NCBI RefSeq assembly: GCF_947654165.1
Contig: NZ_CANTKB010000018.1
Location: 1 to 64,000 of the forward strand
Reading direction: 5' to 3'
Source of the DNA: an uncultured Blautia sp.
GTDB taxonomy: Bacteria > Bacillota > Clostridia > Lachnospirales > Lachnospiraceae
DNA length: 64,000 bases
A program made the position numbers and the translations under genes. The notes below the pieces were generated by a model. That model had not been told where the DNA came from, made no database searches, and saw only the letters and a program-made list of their open reading frames with translations. Below, in pieces: positions 14,372-23,403 of this stretch. Within the stretch, counting starts at the first letter, position 1. Each line of letters begins with the position of its first letter.

Positions 14372-16027
14372 TTATGCCCGGATACCCAGGGTATCCGCTT
14401 CAATCTGAGAAGCCACCAGGCTTTCTCCGCAGTAGATTTTACGCAGCTTTGGTTTTTCGATTTTTCCGGTTGGATTTCTCGGAATGTCTGCGAAGATGAT
14501 TTTTTTCGGTCGTTTATAACGAGGCAGTTTTTTGCAGAATTCCTGGATATCTTCTTCTGTACAGATGTAATTATCTTTGGTCTCGATGACAGCCAGAGTG
14601 ATCTCACCCAGTCGTTTATCAGGGAGTCCGATGACCGCCGCATCCTTGATGGCAGGATGTGCACGGAGAAAATCTTCAATCTGAACAGGGTAGATATTTT
14701 CACCTCCGGAAATGATAACATCTTTCTTACGGTCTACCAGATAGATAAAACCGTCAGCATCTTGTTCTGCCATATCACCTGTAAACAGCCATCCGTCTTT
14801 TAACACTTCTTTGGTAGCCTTTTCGTCACGGTAATAGCAGGTCATAACGCCGGGACCTTTCACACAGAGTTCGCCAACCTGACCCTGGGAAACCGTTTTT
14901 CCGGTTTCATCCACAATTTTTATCTCCCATCCATAGCCAGGAACACCAATGGCACCTACTTTATGGATGTTTTCTACGCCGAGATGTACACATCCAGGTC
15001 CAATGGATTCACTGAGACCATAGTTGGTATCATACTGGTGATGTGGGAAGATATGTTTCCAGCGGGCAATCAAGCTTGGGGGAACCGGTTGGGCACCAAT
15101 GTGCATCAGCCTCCATTGGGATAACTGGTAATCTGTCAGTTTCAGCTTGCCGCTGTCAATGGAATCCAGGATATCCTGAGCCCATGGAACCAGAAGCCAC
15201 ACAATAGTACAATGCTCCTTAGATACTGCATCAAAAATAAATTCTGGTTTCGTACCCTTTAAAAGCACAGCTTTTCCGCCTACCAGAAAGGAGCCGAACC
15301 AGTGCATTTTCGCACCGGTATGGTATAAAGGCGGAATGCAGAGGAAGACATCTTCATGAGTCTGTCCGTGATGGTTTTGTTCCACCTTTGCCGCATGCAT
15401 CAGGCTGGTGTGATTATGCAGGATCGCCTTGGGAAAACCTGTGGTTCCCGAAGAAAAATAGATTACCGCATCATCTTCATCATCAATGGGGATGCAGGGG
15501 GAAGTGCTTGGATAATCAATGGTAAGGCTGGTATAGTCTTCTGCAAAGGTTGGACAATTGCTTCCAACATAAAAAAGAAGACGGTTTTTAATAATGGAAT
15601 CTGCGATTTCTTCAATACGTCCGATAAATTCAGGACCGAAGATCAGGACATCCAGTTCTGCCAGATTGGCACAGTATTCAATCTCATCGGCGGTATATCG
15701 GAAATTAAAGGGTACGGCCAGTGCACCTGTTTTCAGGATGCCGAAATAGATGGGCAGCCATTCCAGACAGTTCATCAGCAGAATCCCTACTTTATCTCCT
15801 TTTTTGATTCCCCGGTCCAGCAGCATATTGGCAAAGCGGTTTGCTTTTTCATTAAATACATTCCAGGTAATTTCTCTTCTGTAGTAGGAAGGAGAGCTGG
15901 GCTGTATCAGTTCATATTCCTTCCAGGTGATCCGGCGTGTTTCGGTCATTTCCGGATTGATTTCAACCAGACATGTTTCATTTCCGTAGAGGCGGCAGTT
16001 CCGCTCCAGTATATCTGTAATTGGCAT
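14372..16027 (-). CDS. AMP-dependent acyl-CoA synthetase/ligase
   Basis: The 551-residue ANL-superfamily enzyme has the P-loop-like YFSSGTTGFPKAILHNH at about residue 192, NYGLSESIGPG, GWLFTGDMAEQDADGFIYLV, and the hinge RKKDVIISGGENIYP. The catalytic lysine is in RNPTGKIEKPKLRK. It activates a carboxylic acid to acyl-AMP and then to acyl-CoA. Substrate class is uncertain: medium-chain or aromatic acids fit equally. It is divergent from the IorAB-PaaK cluster, so aromatic acids are an attractive guess. ATG 16027 has a strong promoter at 16087-16115. Confidence 0.85.
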   Translation of the reverse strand: MPITDILERNCRLYGNETCLVEINPEMTETRRITWKEYELIQPSSPSYYRREITWNVFNEKANRFANMLLDRGIKKGDKVGILLMNCLEWLPIYFGILKTGALAVPFNFRYTADEIEYCANLAELDVLIFGPEFIGRIEEIADSIIKNRLLFYVGSNCPTFAEDYTSLTIDYPSTSPCIPIDDEDDAVIYFSSGTTGFPKAILHNHTSLMHAAKVEQNHHGQTHEDVFLCIPPLYHTGAKMHWFGSFLVGGKAVLLKGTKPEFIFDAVSKEHCTIVWLLVPWAQDILDSIDSGKLKLTDYQLSQWRLMHIGAQPVPPSLIARWKHIFPHHQYDTNYGLSESIGPGCVHLGVENIHKVGAIGVPGYGWEIKIVDETGKTVSQGQVGELCVKGPGVMTCYYRDEKATKEVLKDGWLFTGDMAEQDADGFIYLVDRKKDVIISGGENIYPVQIEDFLRAHPAIKDAAVIGLPDKRLGEITLAVIETKDNYICTEEDIQEFCKKLPRYKRPKKIIFADIPRNPTGKIEKPKLRKIYCGESLVASQIEADTLGIRA

Positions 16028-16086
16028 AATTTTTTCCCCTTCTCAAATACGAGAAAACACTTTTTCTCTTTTTGGTGCTAAAGTAA

Positions 16087-16115
16087 ATTATACGAGATTT
16101 TTTACAGGATGTCAA
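16087..16115 (-). promoter_or_regulatory. consensus promoter of acyl-CoA ligase
   Basis: On the minus strand TTGACA (16115-16110) and TATAAT (16092-16087) are exactly 17 bp apart, a perfect sigma-A consensus. Confidence 0.85.
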
Positions 16116-16138
16116 ACCTTAAATTTTAAATTCTTTAA

Positions 16139-16167
16139 TTGCTTAAAGAGCAAAAGTGTGATACAAT
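16139..16167 (+). promoter_or_regulatory. promoter of the YerC-IorAB-PaaK run
   Basis: TTGCTT (16139-16144) and TACAAT (16162-16167) with a 17-bp spacer lie 49 bp before the first start codon. This promoter and the divergent ligase promoter lie back to back within about 80 bp, so one regulator could control both. Confidence 0.7.
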
Positions 16168-16215
16168 AAAAAACAGGTTTAGAAATGAATGACAGGAACA
16201 GAAAGGAAGATTCAG

Positions 16216-16527
16216 ATGGCAAAAGGAAAAGACAGTGACTATTGTGTGGAGATGTATAAGAGCATCCTGCAGTTGGAAGATCTGGAGCAGTGCCGGCGTT
16301 TTTTTCAGGATCTGTGCAGCATGACTGAGTTAGCGGCTATGGAACAGCGCTATACGGTGGCAAAAATGCTGTATGAGGGAAGAGTATATACGGAAATCGG
16401 AAATGAGACCCGAGCAAGCAGTGCAACCATCAGCAGGGTTAACCGCATGCTGAATTACGGAGAGAATGCATTACGGGAGATTTTTGATAAAGAAAAGAAA
16501 GAAGAAAGGACGGAAGAGGAAAAATGA
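16216..16527 (+). CDS. TrpR/YerC-family DNA-binding protein
   Basis: The 103-residue helical protein matches the TrpR-like YerC/YecD family: LCSMTELAAMEQRYTVAKML, then the helix-turn-helix TEIGNETRASSATISRVNRM. The family relates to the tryptophan repressor but its ligands are generally unknown. ATG 16216 is preceded by AAGGA; an upstream ATG at 16189 lacks a site. The stop overlaps iorA by 4 bp, so it heads the operon. It could sense an aromatic amino acid or its keto acid and control the operon, which is inference from context. Confidence 0.85.
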   Translation: MAKGKDSDYCVEMYKSILQLEDLEQCRRFFQDLCSMTELAAMEQRYTVAKMLYEGRVYTEIGNETRASSATISRVNRMLNYGENALREIFDKEKKEERTEEEK

Positions 16528-18254
16528 AACAATTAATGTTAGGAAATGCAGCCGTGGCAAGAGGGCTTTATGAAGCAGGCTGCAGTGTGGTTTCCAGTTA
16601 TCCGGGAACCCCGAGTACAGAGATCACAGAAGAACTGGCGAAATTCGACGAGGTATACAGTGAATGGGCTCCAAATGAAAAAGTTGCCATGGAGGTGGCA
16701 TTCGGAGCATCTCTGGCAGGAAAAAGAAGTTTCTGTGCCATGAAGCATGTAGGATTAAATGTGGCGGCAGATCCTCTGTTTACCATTTCTTACATAGGAG
16801 TGAATGCAGGTATGGTCATTGCAGTGGCTGATGATGCAGGCATGCATTCCTCTCAGAATGAGCAGGATTCCAGGCATTATGCAAAAGCGTCCAAGGTACC
16901 GATGCTGGAGCCGTCGGATTCCCAGGAAGCTCTGGAATTTGCAAAAACAGCATACGAACTTTCAGAAGCATATGACACACCTGTTTTCTTAAAAATGTGT
17001 ACCCGCATTGCACATTCCCAGAGTATTGTAGAGACAGGGGAGAGAGTAGTGCCTCCTGTGAAGCCTTACGAGAAAAACATTCAGAAAAATGTCATGATGC
17101 CGGCGAATGCAAAGAAGAAACACCCGCTGGTGGAAAAACGTATTCGTGACCTTGCGGAGTATGCAGAGACTTCTGCTTTGAATCGTATTGAGTGGGGAGA
17201 TAAAAAGCTGGGTATCATCACCTCATCTACCTGCTATCAATATGCAAAGGAAGTATACGGGGAAGAGGCCAGTATTTTAAAACTGGGTATGGTTTGGCCG
17301 CTGCCTCAAAACCTGATCCGCTCTTTTGCCGATCAGGTGGAAAAAGTGATTGTCATTGAAGAATTGGATCCGTTTATTGAAGAGTTCTGTGACACCATCG
17401 GTGTGGAAGTGCACGGTAAAGATCTGCTTCCTATGGAGGATGAATTCTCCCAGAATCTTATTGCCTCCCGCCTTGGAAAAAAGGAAGCAGAGCAGGGTCT
17501 TTCTTTAGAAGAAAATATGCCGGTACGTCCGCCTGTGATGTGTGCGGGATGTCCTCACAGAGGCATGTTTTATATATTATCTAAGAATAAATGCAGAGTA
17601 TTAGGTGATATCGGCTGCTATACCCTGGGAGCAGTTGCACCGTTAAATGCTATGGAAATGAATGCCTGTATGGGTGCATCCATCAGTTCCATCCATGGAT
17701 TTAACAAAGCACTTGGGGAAGAAAGTGAGAAAAACACTGTGGCCGTGATCGGTGATTCTACTTTTATGCATTCCGGTATGACCGGGCTTGCCAATATTGC
17801 CTATAACCAGAGCAATTCCACAGTGATCATCCTGGACAACTCCATTACCGGCATGACCGGGCATCAGCAGAATCCGACTACGGGTTATAATATCAAAGGA
17901 GACCCGGCAGGAAAGATCGATCTGGAAGCTCTTTGCAAAGCCATGGGATTTGAACGGGTAAGAGTGGTGGATCCCTATGATCTGGCACAGACGGACGAAG
18001 TGTTGAAGGAAGAGCTGGCTGCTCCGGCTCCATCTGTGATCATCAGCCGCAGACCATGTGCACTGTTAAAGACCGTGAAGCCAAAACCGGCTCTGAAGGC
18101 AGATCCGGATAAATGTAAAGGATGTAAGAAATGTATGAAGCTGGGCTGTCCGGCTATCAGTATCAAAGAGAAAAAAGCTGTCATTGATCCGACACTTTGT
18201 GTAGGCTGCGGAGTATGTCAGCAGTTATGTGCCTTTGGCGCATTGGAAGCATAA
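16524..18254 (+). CDS. iorA: indolepyruvate:ferredoxin oxidoreductase, alpha subunit
   Basis: This 576-residue subunit carries the thiamine diphosphate and Fe-S centres of the complex that oxidatively decarboxylates aryl pyruvates to arylacetyl-CoA with ferredoxin as acceptor. SSYPGTPSTEITEEL opens the pyrimidine-binding domain. MCAGCPHRGMFYIL and VIGDSTFMHSGMTGL, with DNSITGMTGHQQNPTTG, mark the diphosphate-binding domain. Two ferredoxin clusters end it: CKGCKKCMKLGCP and CVGCGVCQQLC. It overlaps the regulator's stop by ATGA and is followed after 13 bp by iorB. The enzyme is cytoplasmic and oxygen sensitive. Confidence 0.95.
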   Translation: MKQLMLGNAAVARGLYEAGCSVVSSYPGTPSTEITEELAKFDEVYSEWAPNEKVAMEVAFGASLAGKRSFCAMKHVGLNVAADPLFTISYIGVNAGMVIAVADDAGMHSSQNEQDSRHYAKASKVPMLEPSDSQEALEFAKTAYELSEAYDTPVFLKMCTRIAHSQSIVETGERVVPPVKPYEKNIQKNVMMPANAKKKHPLVEKRIRDLAEYAETSALNRIEWGDKKLGIITSSTCYQYAKEVYGEEASILKLGMVWPLPQNLIRSFADQVEKVIVIEELDPFIEEFCDTIGVEVHGKDLLPMEDEFSQNLIASRLGKKEAEQGLSLEENMPVRPPVMCAGCPHRGMFYILSKNKCRVLGDIGCYTLGAVAPLNAMEMNACMGASISSIHGFNKALGEESEKNTVAVIGDSTFMHSGMTGLANIAYNQSNSTVIILDNSITGMTGHQQNPTTGYNIKGDPAGKIDLEALCKAMGFERVRVVDPYDLAQTDEVLKEELAAPAPSVIISRRPCALLKTVKPKPALKADPDKCKGCKKCMKLGCPAISIKEKKAVIDPTLCVGCGVCQQLCAFGALEA

Positions 18255-18267
18255 GGGGGATGAGAAA

Positions 18268-18840
18268 ATGACAAAGAATATTATGATTGTAGGTGTTGGT
18301 GGACAAGGTTCTTTGCTGGCAAGCAAAATGCTTGGGAAACTTCTTATGTCTCAGGGATATGACGTAAAAGTATCAGAAGTCCACGGTATGAGTCAGCGAG
18401 GCGGAAGCGTTGTAACCTATGTGCGATATGGGGATAAGGTGTATTCACCGGTCATTGATAAGGGGGAAGCAGATTTCATCATTTCTTTTGAAAAACTGGA
18501 AGCTGCCAGATGGATATCTTATTTGAAGAAAGGCGGAAAGATCATTGTTTCCAATCAGGAGATCGATCCAATGCCTGTCATTATCGGTGCTGCTCAGTAC
18601 CCGGAAAATCTGGTGGAAAAAATGCAGGAAGCAGGAGCAGATGTAGACGGAATCGATGCTCTGTCCATGGCTATGGAGGCCGGTTCTCCGAAAGCAGTGA
18701 ACCTGGTGCTCATGGGAAGATTCTCCAGATATTTTGATGCACCATATGAAGCATGGATGGATGCACTGGAAGCATGTGTTCAGCCAAAATTCCTGGAAAT
18801 GAATCAGAAAGCCTTTGCACTGGGAAGAGGTATGGAATAA
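18268..18840 (+). CDS. iorB: indolepyruvate:ferredoxin oxidoreductase, beta subunit
   Basis: This 190-residue gamma-type domain subunit (pyruvate ferredoxin oxidoreductase gamma fold) shows IVGVGGQGSLLASKMLGKLL and VSEVHGMSQRGGSVVTYVRY, the typical IorB sequence. It forms the coenzyme A-binding part of the complex with IorA. ATG 18268 is chosen; the longer frame from 18229 lies inside the end of iorA and has no ribosome binding site. It is the third gene of the run and is followed 24 bp later by paaK. Confidence 0.93.
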   Translation: MTKNIMIVGVGGQGSLLASKMLGKLLMSQGYDVKVSEVHGMSQRGGSVVTYVRYGDKVYSPVIDKGEADFIISFEKLEAARWISYLKKGGKIIVSNQEIDPMPVIIGAAQYPENLVEKMQEAGADVDGIDALSMAMEAGSPKAVNLVLMGRFSRYFDAPYEAWMDALEACVQPKFLEMNQKAFALGRGME

Positions 18841-18864
18841 AAGAAAAACAGGAGGGAATGGGAG

Positions 18865-20169
18865 ATGGCCAAGCAGTATTTTCAGCCGGAAATCGAGACC
18901 ATGCCGGCAGAAGAAATAAAAAAGCATCAGAGTGCCTGTCTGGTAAAACAGGTACAGCATGTGTGGGATAATGTTCCTTATTACAGAAAAAAAATGGAAG
19001 ATGCGGGAGTCACGCCTCAGGATATCCATGGGGTAGAAGATCTGCATAAACTGCCTTTTGTGACAAAAGACGACTTGCGGGAGGCATATCCTTACGGACT
19101 TCTGGCAAAGCCTTTGGAAGACTGTGTGCGGATACAGTCTACCAGTGGGACTACCGGCCGAAGAGTCGTGGCATTTTATACCCGGCATGACCTGGATCTG
19201 TGGGAAGATTGTTGTGCCAGAGCAATCGTAGCGGCAGGAGGAACCAAAGAAGATGTGGTACATGTTTCCTATGGATATGGATTATTTACCGGAGGTCCGG
19301 GATTGAATGGAGGCTCCCATAAGGTAGGATGTCTTACACTTCCGATGTCTTCCGGAAACACGGACCGTCAGATTCAGTTTATGACAGACCTTGGTTCAAC
19401 CATCTTATGCTGTACACCGTCCTATGCGGCGTATCTGGCAGAAAGTATTCAGGAGAGAGGGCTGAATGATCAGATCAGGCTGAAAGCAGGTATTTTCGGA
19501 GCTGAAGCATGGACTGATGAGATGCGTCATGACATTGAGGAGAAACTGGGGATCAAGGCATATGATATCTACGGATTGACAGAAATCAGCGGTCCCGGTG
19601 TTGCCTTTGAATGCGAGGAACAGACAGGAATGCACATCAATGAAGACCATTTTATTGCAGAGATCATCAATCCAAAGACAGGAGAAGTTCTGCCGGAAGG
19701 AGAAAAAGGAGAATTGGTATTTACCAGTCTTACGAAAGAGGCATTTCCTCTCCTTCGTTACCGGACAAGAGATCTGTGTGTGCTGAACAGAAAGCCGTGT
19801 TCCTGCGGAAGAACACACGTTAAGATGAGCAAACCAATGGGACGCAGTGATGATATGCTGATCATCCGCGGAGTTAATGTATTCCCGTCACAGATTGAGA
19901 CCGTGCTTTTAAATACCGGTATGACACCGAATTATCAGATTATTGTGGATAGAAAAAACAACTCAGATACCTTTGATATCAATGTAGAAATGTCTCAGGA
20001 AATGTTCTCCGATAATCTGGCAGTGGTATCCGAAAAAGAAAAAGAACTGGTTTCCGCACTGAAGGGAATGCTTGGTATTCAGGCCAAAGTGCATTTGGTG
20101 GCACCAAAGACCATTACCAGAAGCGAAGGAAAAGCAGTGAGAGTGATCGATAAACGTAAATTATATTAA
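18865..20169 (+). CDS. paaK: phenylacetate-CoA ligase
   Basis: The 434-residue ANL-type ligase of the PaaK family has RIQSTSGTTGRRVVAFYT (ATP-binding P-loop), DIYGLTEISGPGVAFEC, LLRYRTRDLCVL, and the C-terminal subdomain with RSDDMLIIRGVNVFPSQIE. It interconverts arylacetate plus ATP with arylacetyl-CoA. Next to IorAB it could run in reverse to conserve energy, giving phenylacetate, indoleacetate or hydroxyphenylacetate from aromatic amino acids. Pairing of iorAB with paaK and an ACT protein is a known arrangement in anaerobes and archaea. ATG 18865 follows GGAGG. Confidence 0.93.
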   Translation: MAKQYFQPEIETMPAEEIKKHQSACLVKQVQHVWDNVPYYRKKMEDAGVTPQDIHGVEDLHKLPFVTKDDLREAYPYGLLAKPLEDCVRIQSTSGTTGRRVVAFYTRHDLDLWEDCCARAIVAAGGTKEDVVHVSYGYGLFTGGPGLNGGSHKVGCLTLPMSSGNTDRQIQFMTDLGSTILCCTPSYAAYLAESIQERGLNDQIRLKAGIFGAEAWTDEMRHDIEEKLGIKAYDIYGLTEISGPGVAFECEEQTGMHINEDHFIAEIINPKTGEVLPEGEKGELVFTSLTKEAFPLLRYRTRDLCVLNRKPCSCGRTHVKMSKPMGRSDDMLIIRGVNVFPSQIETVLLNTGMTPNYQIIVDRKNNSDTFDINVEMSQEMFSDNLAVVSEKEKELVSALKGMLGIQAKVHLVAPKTITRSEGKAVRVIDKRKLY

Positions 20170-20191
20170 AACACAGGAAAGGGGGATTATC

Positions 20192-20623
20192 ATGGCAGTA
20201 AAACAGATTTCTGTATTTATTGAAAACAAAAGTGGCGGTCTGGCAGCTATCACAGATGAGCTGGCAGCAGCAAATATTAATCTTAGGGCTTTGTCTATTG
20301 CAGAGACTTCTGATTTTGGTGTGCTCCGCCTGATCGTAGACGATGTGTTTGAGGCAGGGAATGTACTCAGGGAAAACGGGCATATTTATACCATTACCGA
20401 TGTGATCGCAGTGGCAGCAGAAGATAAACCGGGAAGTGTGGCAAAGATTGTTTCCATTCTGGCAGAGGAAGGCATCAGTCTTGACTATGCATATGCATTT
20501 TTTGCCCAGAGCGGAGACCTTGCATGTATGATCATCAAAGTAGAAGATCGTATCAAAGCCAAGAAGGTTTTAAATAAAAATAAGATTCGCATGCTTACAG
20601 AAGAGGAAGTTTCCGTACTCTGA
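20192..20623 (+). CDS. tandem ACT-domain protein
   Basis: The 143-residue protein consists of two ACT domains: ISVFIENKSGGLAAITDELA from residue 5 and VAAEDKPGSVAKIVSILAEE from about residue 73. ACT domains bind amino acids. Directly behind iorAB and paaK it most likely senses an aromatic amino acid and adjusts the pathway, as proposed for similar stand-alone ACT proteins. There is no catalytic domain. ATG 20192 follows AAGGGGG. Confidence 0.88.
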   Translation: MAVKQISVFIENKSGGLAAITDELAAANINLRALSIAETSDFGVLRLIVDDVFEAGNVLRENGHIYTITDVIAVAAEDKPGSVAKIVSILAEEGISLDYAYAFFAQSGDLACMIIKVEDRIKAKKVLNKNKIRMLTEEEVSVL

Positions 20624-20654
20624 AGCAGGCTGGAGAAAGAGGGAAAAACAGACA

Positions 20655-21449
20655 ATGAAATTAACTTGTTTAGTTGAGAACCATGCCAAAGGTGATTTTA
20701 CGCCCAGGCATGGGCTTTCTCTTTATATAGAGACAAATCAGCATAAAATACTGTTTGATCTGGGACCGGATAAGACCCTGTTGGAGAATGCAGAACGTCT
20801 TGGAATTGATCTGACGCAGGTGGATACAGTAATCCTCTCTCATGGACATTATGACCATGGAGGCGGGTTGGAAGCTTTTTTGAACATCAATCAGAAAGCA
20901 GATCTTTATGTACAGAAAACAGCATTTGAGAAATATTATTCCCATAATTATGGCAGGAAAAAAGATATCAGTCTGTCTGTGAAACCGGAGGATCATCCCC
21001 AGATTCATCTTTTGGAGGGGGATTTTGTCATAGATGAGGAGCTTCGTTTATTTGTGGTGACAGACCGTTCCAGATGTTATTCCAGTGCCAATGATGTGCT
21101 GTACAAGGGAGAGGAAAAAGATGATTTCCTTCATGAACAGAACCTGATTCTTACAGAGGGAGAGCAGACCGTTTTAGTTCTGGGATGTGGTCACACCGGT
21201 GTGCTGAATATTTTGAAAAAGGCAGAACCCTATCATCCAAAAGTGTGTATCGGAGGTTTTCATCTGTTTAATCCTACAACAGGAGTCACTGTAGAGGAGG
21301 AACTTTTAGAGCAGGTTGCACAGGGGCTGAAACAGTATGATTCCAGGTTTTTTACCTGCCATTGTACCGGAGAGAAAGCCTTTGCGTTTCTTGCAGAAAG
21401 AGTGCCGGGCATGGAATATCTGTGCTGCGGTTCAGAGTTGGAATTATAA
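20655..21449 (+). CDS. MBL-fold metallohydrolase
   Basis: The 264-residue metallo-beta-lactamase-fold protein has the zinc signature SHGHYDHGGGLE at about residues 61-72 (HxHxDH), CGHTGVLNIL, and FHLFNPTTG. HCTGEKAF near the C-terminus supplies the last histidine. Its layout matches the group annotated as dihydropterin-related beta-ribofuranosylaminobenzene phosphate synthase-like hydrolases, but true substrates in bacteria are unknown. It stands 31 bp after the ACT gene and 11 bp before the response regulator, so it bridges both sets transcriptionally. Confidence 0.85.
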   Translation: MKLTCLVENHAKGDFTPRHGLSLYIETNQHKILFDLGPDKTLLENAERLGIDLTQVDTVILSHGHYDHGGGLEAFLNINQKADLYVQKTAFEKYYSHNYGRKKDISLSVKPEDHPQIHLLEGDFVIDEELRLFVVTDRSRCYSSANDVLYKGEEKDDFLHEQNLILTEGEQTVLVLGCGHTGVLNILKKAEPYHPKVCIGGFHLFNPTTGVTVEEELLEQVAQGLKQYDSRFFTCHCTGEKAFAFLAERVPGMEYLCCGSELEL

Positions 21450-21460
21450 GAGGTGAGGAG

Positions 21461-22135
21461 ATGCCGAAGAAATTATTGCTCGTGGATGATGAAGCAGGAA
21501 TTTTGCAGCTTTTGAAGGATTACTTTGAAATCCAGGGCTACGAGGTTGTCACAGCAAAAACAGGAAAAGAGGCCATAGAAAGTGCAGGGAAATCTCCGGA
21601 TCTGATTCTTTTGGACATTAATCTTCCGGATATTGACGGGCTGTTCGTGTGCCGTGAAATCAGGGAAAAAGTGTCCTGTCCCATTCTGTTTCTCACTGCA
21701 AAGATCGAAGAGCAGGATCGGATCAATGGTTTTTTAATGGGCGGGGATGATTATATTTTAAAACCGTTCAGTATAGAAGAACTGGGTGCAAGAGTTATGG
21801 CACATTTAAGGAGGGAAAGCCGTTCTAATCCCGTATCAGAGGGTACAGAGTATGGGGAACTGACGATTTCTTACAGCCAGCGGAGTGTGTTAAGGAGCGG
21901 AGAGATGATACACTTGACAAAGACAGAATTTGATATTTTAGAGCTGTTGTCCATGAATCCGGGACAGGTTTTTTCAAAAGAACGTATCTACGAAAGTGTA
22001 CGCGGGCTGGAGGGAGAAGGAGACAGTTCTATTGTTATGGAGCACATCCGCCGTATCCGAAATAAGCTGGGAGAAGGTGCCGGAGGTGGATATATTAAGA
22101 CCGTATGGGGAGTGGGATACAAATGGATTGGATAG
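21461..22135 (+). CDS. OmpR-family response regulator
   Basis: The 224-residue protein has a receiver domain (LLLVDDEAGILQLLKDYFEI; phosphoacceptor Asp in DLILLDINLPDIDG; LTAK; GGDDYILKPF) and a winged-helix DNA-binding domain with LTKTEFDILELLSMNPGQVF and VWGVGYKWIG. ATG 21461 has GAGGTGAGGAG upstream; the longer frame from 21362 overlaps the MBL gene. It overlaps the kinase gene by 13 bp. It probably controls the adjacent ABC exporter genes at 23404 onward, as in many Firmicute exporter-linked systems. Confidence 0.93.
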   Translation: MPKKLLLVDDEAGILQLLKDYFEIQGYEVVTAKTGKEAIESAGKSPDLILLDINLPDIDGLFVCREIREKVSCPILFLTAKIEEQDRINGFLMGGDDYILKPFSIEELGARVMAHLRRESRSNPVSEGTEYGELTISYSQRSVLRSGEMIHLTKTEFDILELLSMNPGQVFSKERIYESVRGLEGEGDSSIVMEHIRRIRNKLGEGAGGGYIKTVWGVGYKWIG

Positions 22136-23271
22136 ATATCCAGGTGGAGAAAATCAGGAAGAAGATTCAGAACAGCTCTCTTTTGCAGGCTGCTGTCTGG
22201 TACTTTCTTTTCTACGCAGGGATGGCAGCAGTCTGTTCTGCCTTGACGATCCGTGTTTTTCGAAGGTGGATGAGGCTGTGGAATCAGGGCGTGCTGGATC
22301 TGTCCCCGGTGCAGGGAGAGTTTCTTCTGTTTTTATCCCAGTGGTGTGCATACGTTTGGCTGATGTTCTGGATGATACTGATGCTTCGGGCTTTCTATAA
22401 AAACCGCTTAAAAAAGCCTCTGTCCATTTTGAAAAACGGGGTGACTGAGATAAAAAGTCAGAATCTCGCATTTGTTCTGGATTATCCCAGTGAAGATGAA
22501 ATGGGAGATCTGTGCAGGTCATTTGAGGAATTGCGGCAGTATTTAATCGTTCAATATGAGGAAATGTGGAAAAAAATAGAGGAACAGAAACAGTTGAATG
22601 CTGCGTTTGCTCATGATCTTAGAACACCGCTCACTGTGCTGAAAGGATATTCGGAATTTCTGGCAAGATATCTGCCCAAGGGAAAAGTCAGCCAGGAGAA
22701 AATGCAGGAAATTCTGGAGTTGATGACAGGACAATTGGAGCGTCTCACTGCTTTTAGTAAGACCATGAAAGCAGTACGCAGTCTGGATGAATATCCGGTA
22801 CAGCGGGAAGAAACAGAGATCCTGCATTTGTATAGAGTGATCCAGGGAATTGCGGAGGCATTAAACCTTGGGGGAGAAGTGACGCTGTCTTTGGAGAAAC
22901 CCTCATGGGAGGATGAGAACAAAACAGGATTTTTGGATGAAAATATTATCCTGGAGGTTTTGGATAATGTATTATCAAATGCCATACGGTTTGCACACTC
23001 CGGGATTTCAATCACGCTGGAAACAGAAGCGACAGAAGAGGGGTTGTTTTTGTTGCTCTATGTAGAAGATGACGGACCTGGATTTTCTCAGGGGGAACTG
23101 AAGCAGGCAGTACAGCCTTATTATACGGAAGTCCTGGAGGGAGAACATTTTGGAATCGGGCTTCATATCTGCAGTATGCTCTGCAGAGTACATGGTGGAA
23201 CCTTCAGCATAGCAAACAGAATGGATGGAAAAGGTGCTATTGTATCCGCATCCTTTCGGATATCAGAATAA
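22123..23271 (+). CDS. sensor histidine kinase
   Basis: This 382-residue membrane kinase has two N-terminal hydrophobic segments (about residues 21-42 and 73-91) with a short extracellular part. A HAMP-like linker leads to the H-box FAHDLRTPLTVLKGYSEFLA (phospho-His near residue 167), N-box LDNVLSNAIRFA, G1 VEDDGPGF and G2 GIGLHICSML. The short sensor loop resembles intramembrane-sensing kinases that work with ABC transporters. ATG 22123 lies within the regulator gene, with GGGGAG upstream. Confidence 0.92.
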   Translation: MDWIDIQVEKIRKKIQNSSLLQAAVWYFLFYAGMAAVCSALTIRVFRRWMRLWNQGVLDLSPVQGEFLLFLSQWCAYVWLMFWMILMLRAFYKNRLKKPLSILKNGVTEIKSQNLAFVLDYPSEDEMGDLCRSFEELRQYLIVQYEEMWKKIEEQKQLNAAFAHDLRTPLTVLKGYSEFLARYLPKGKVSQEKMQEILELMTGQLERLTAFSKTMKAVRSLDEYPVQREETEILHLYRVIQGIAEALNLGGEVTLSLEKPSWEDENKTGFLDENIILEVLDNVLSNAIRFAHSGISITLETEATEEGLFLLLYVEDDGPGFSQGELKQAVQPYYTEVLEGEHFGIGLHICSMLCRVHGGTFSIANRMDGKGAIVSASFRISE

Positions 23272-23287
23272 CATAAGAATAGTCAGG

Positions 23288-23312
23288 GGCTGCTTTTGCA
23301 GCCTCTTTTTTT
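23288..23312 (+). terminator. terminator after the two-component genes
   Basis: GGCTGC-TTTT-GCAGCC (23288-23303) is followed by TCTTTTTTT. Confidence 0.85.
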
Positions 23313-23403
23313 GGGAATTTTTAAAGAATCTTAAAAAAATGTAGGGAAAATATAGAGAAATATCTTCTATGATAGTGCTAACAACAGAAGGGAGGATTTC
23401 ATT

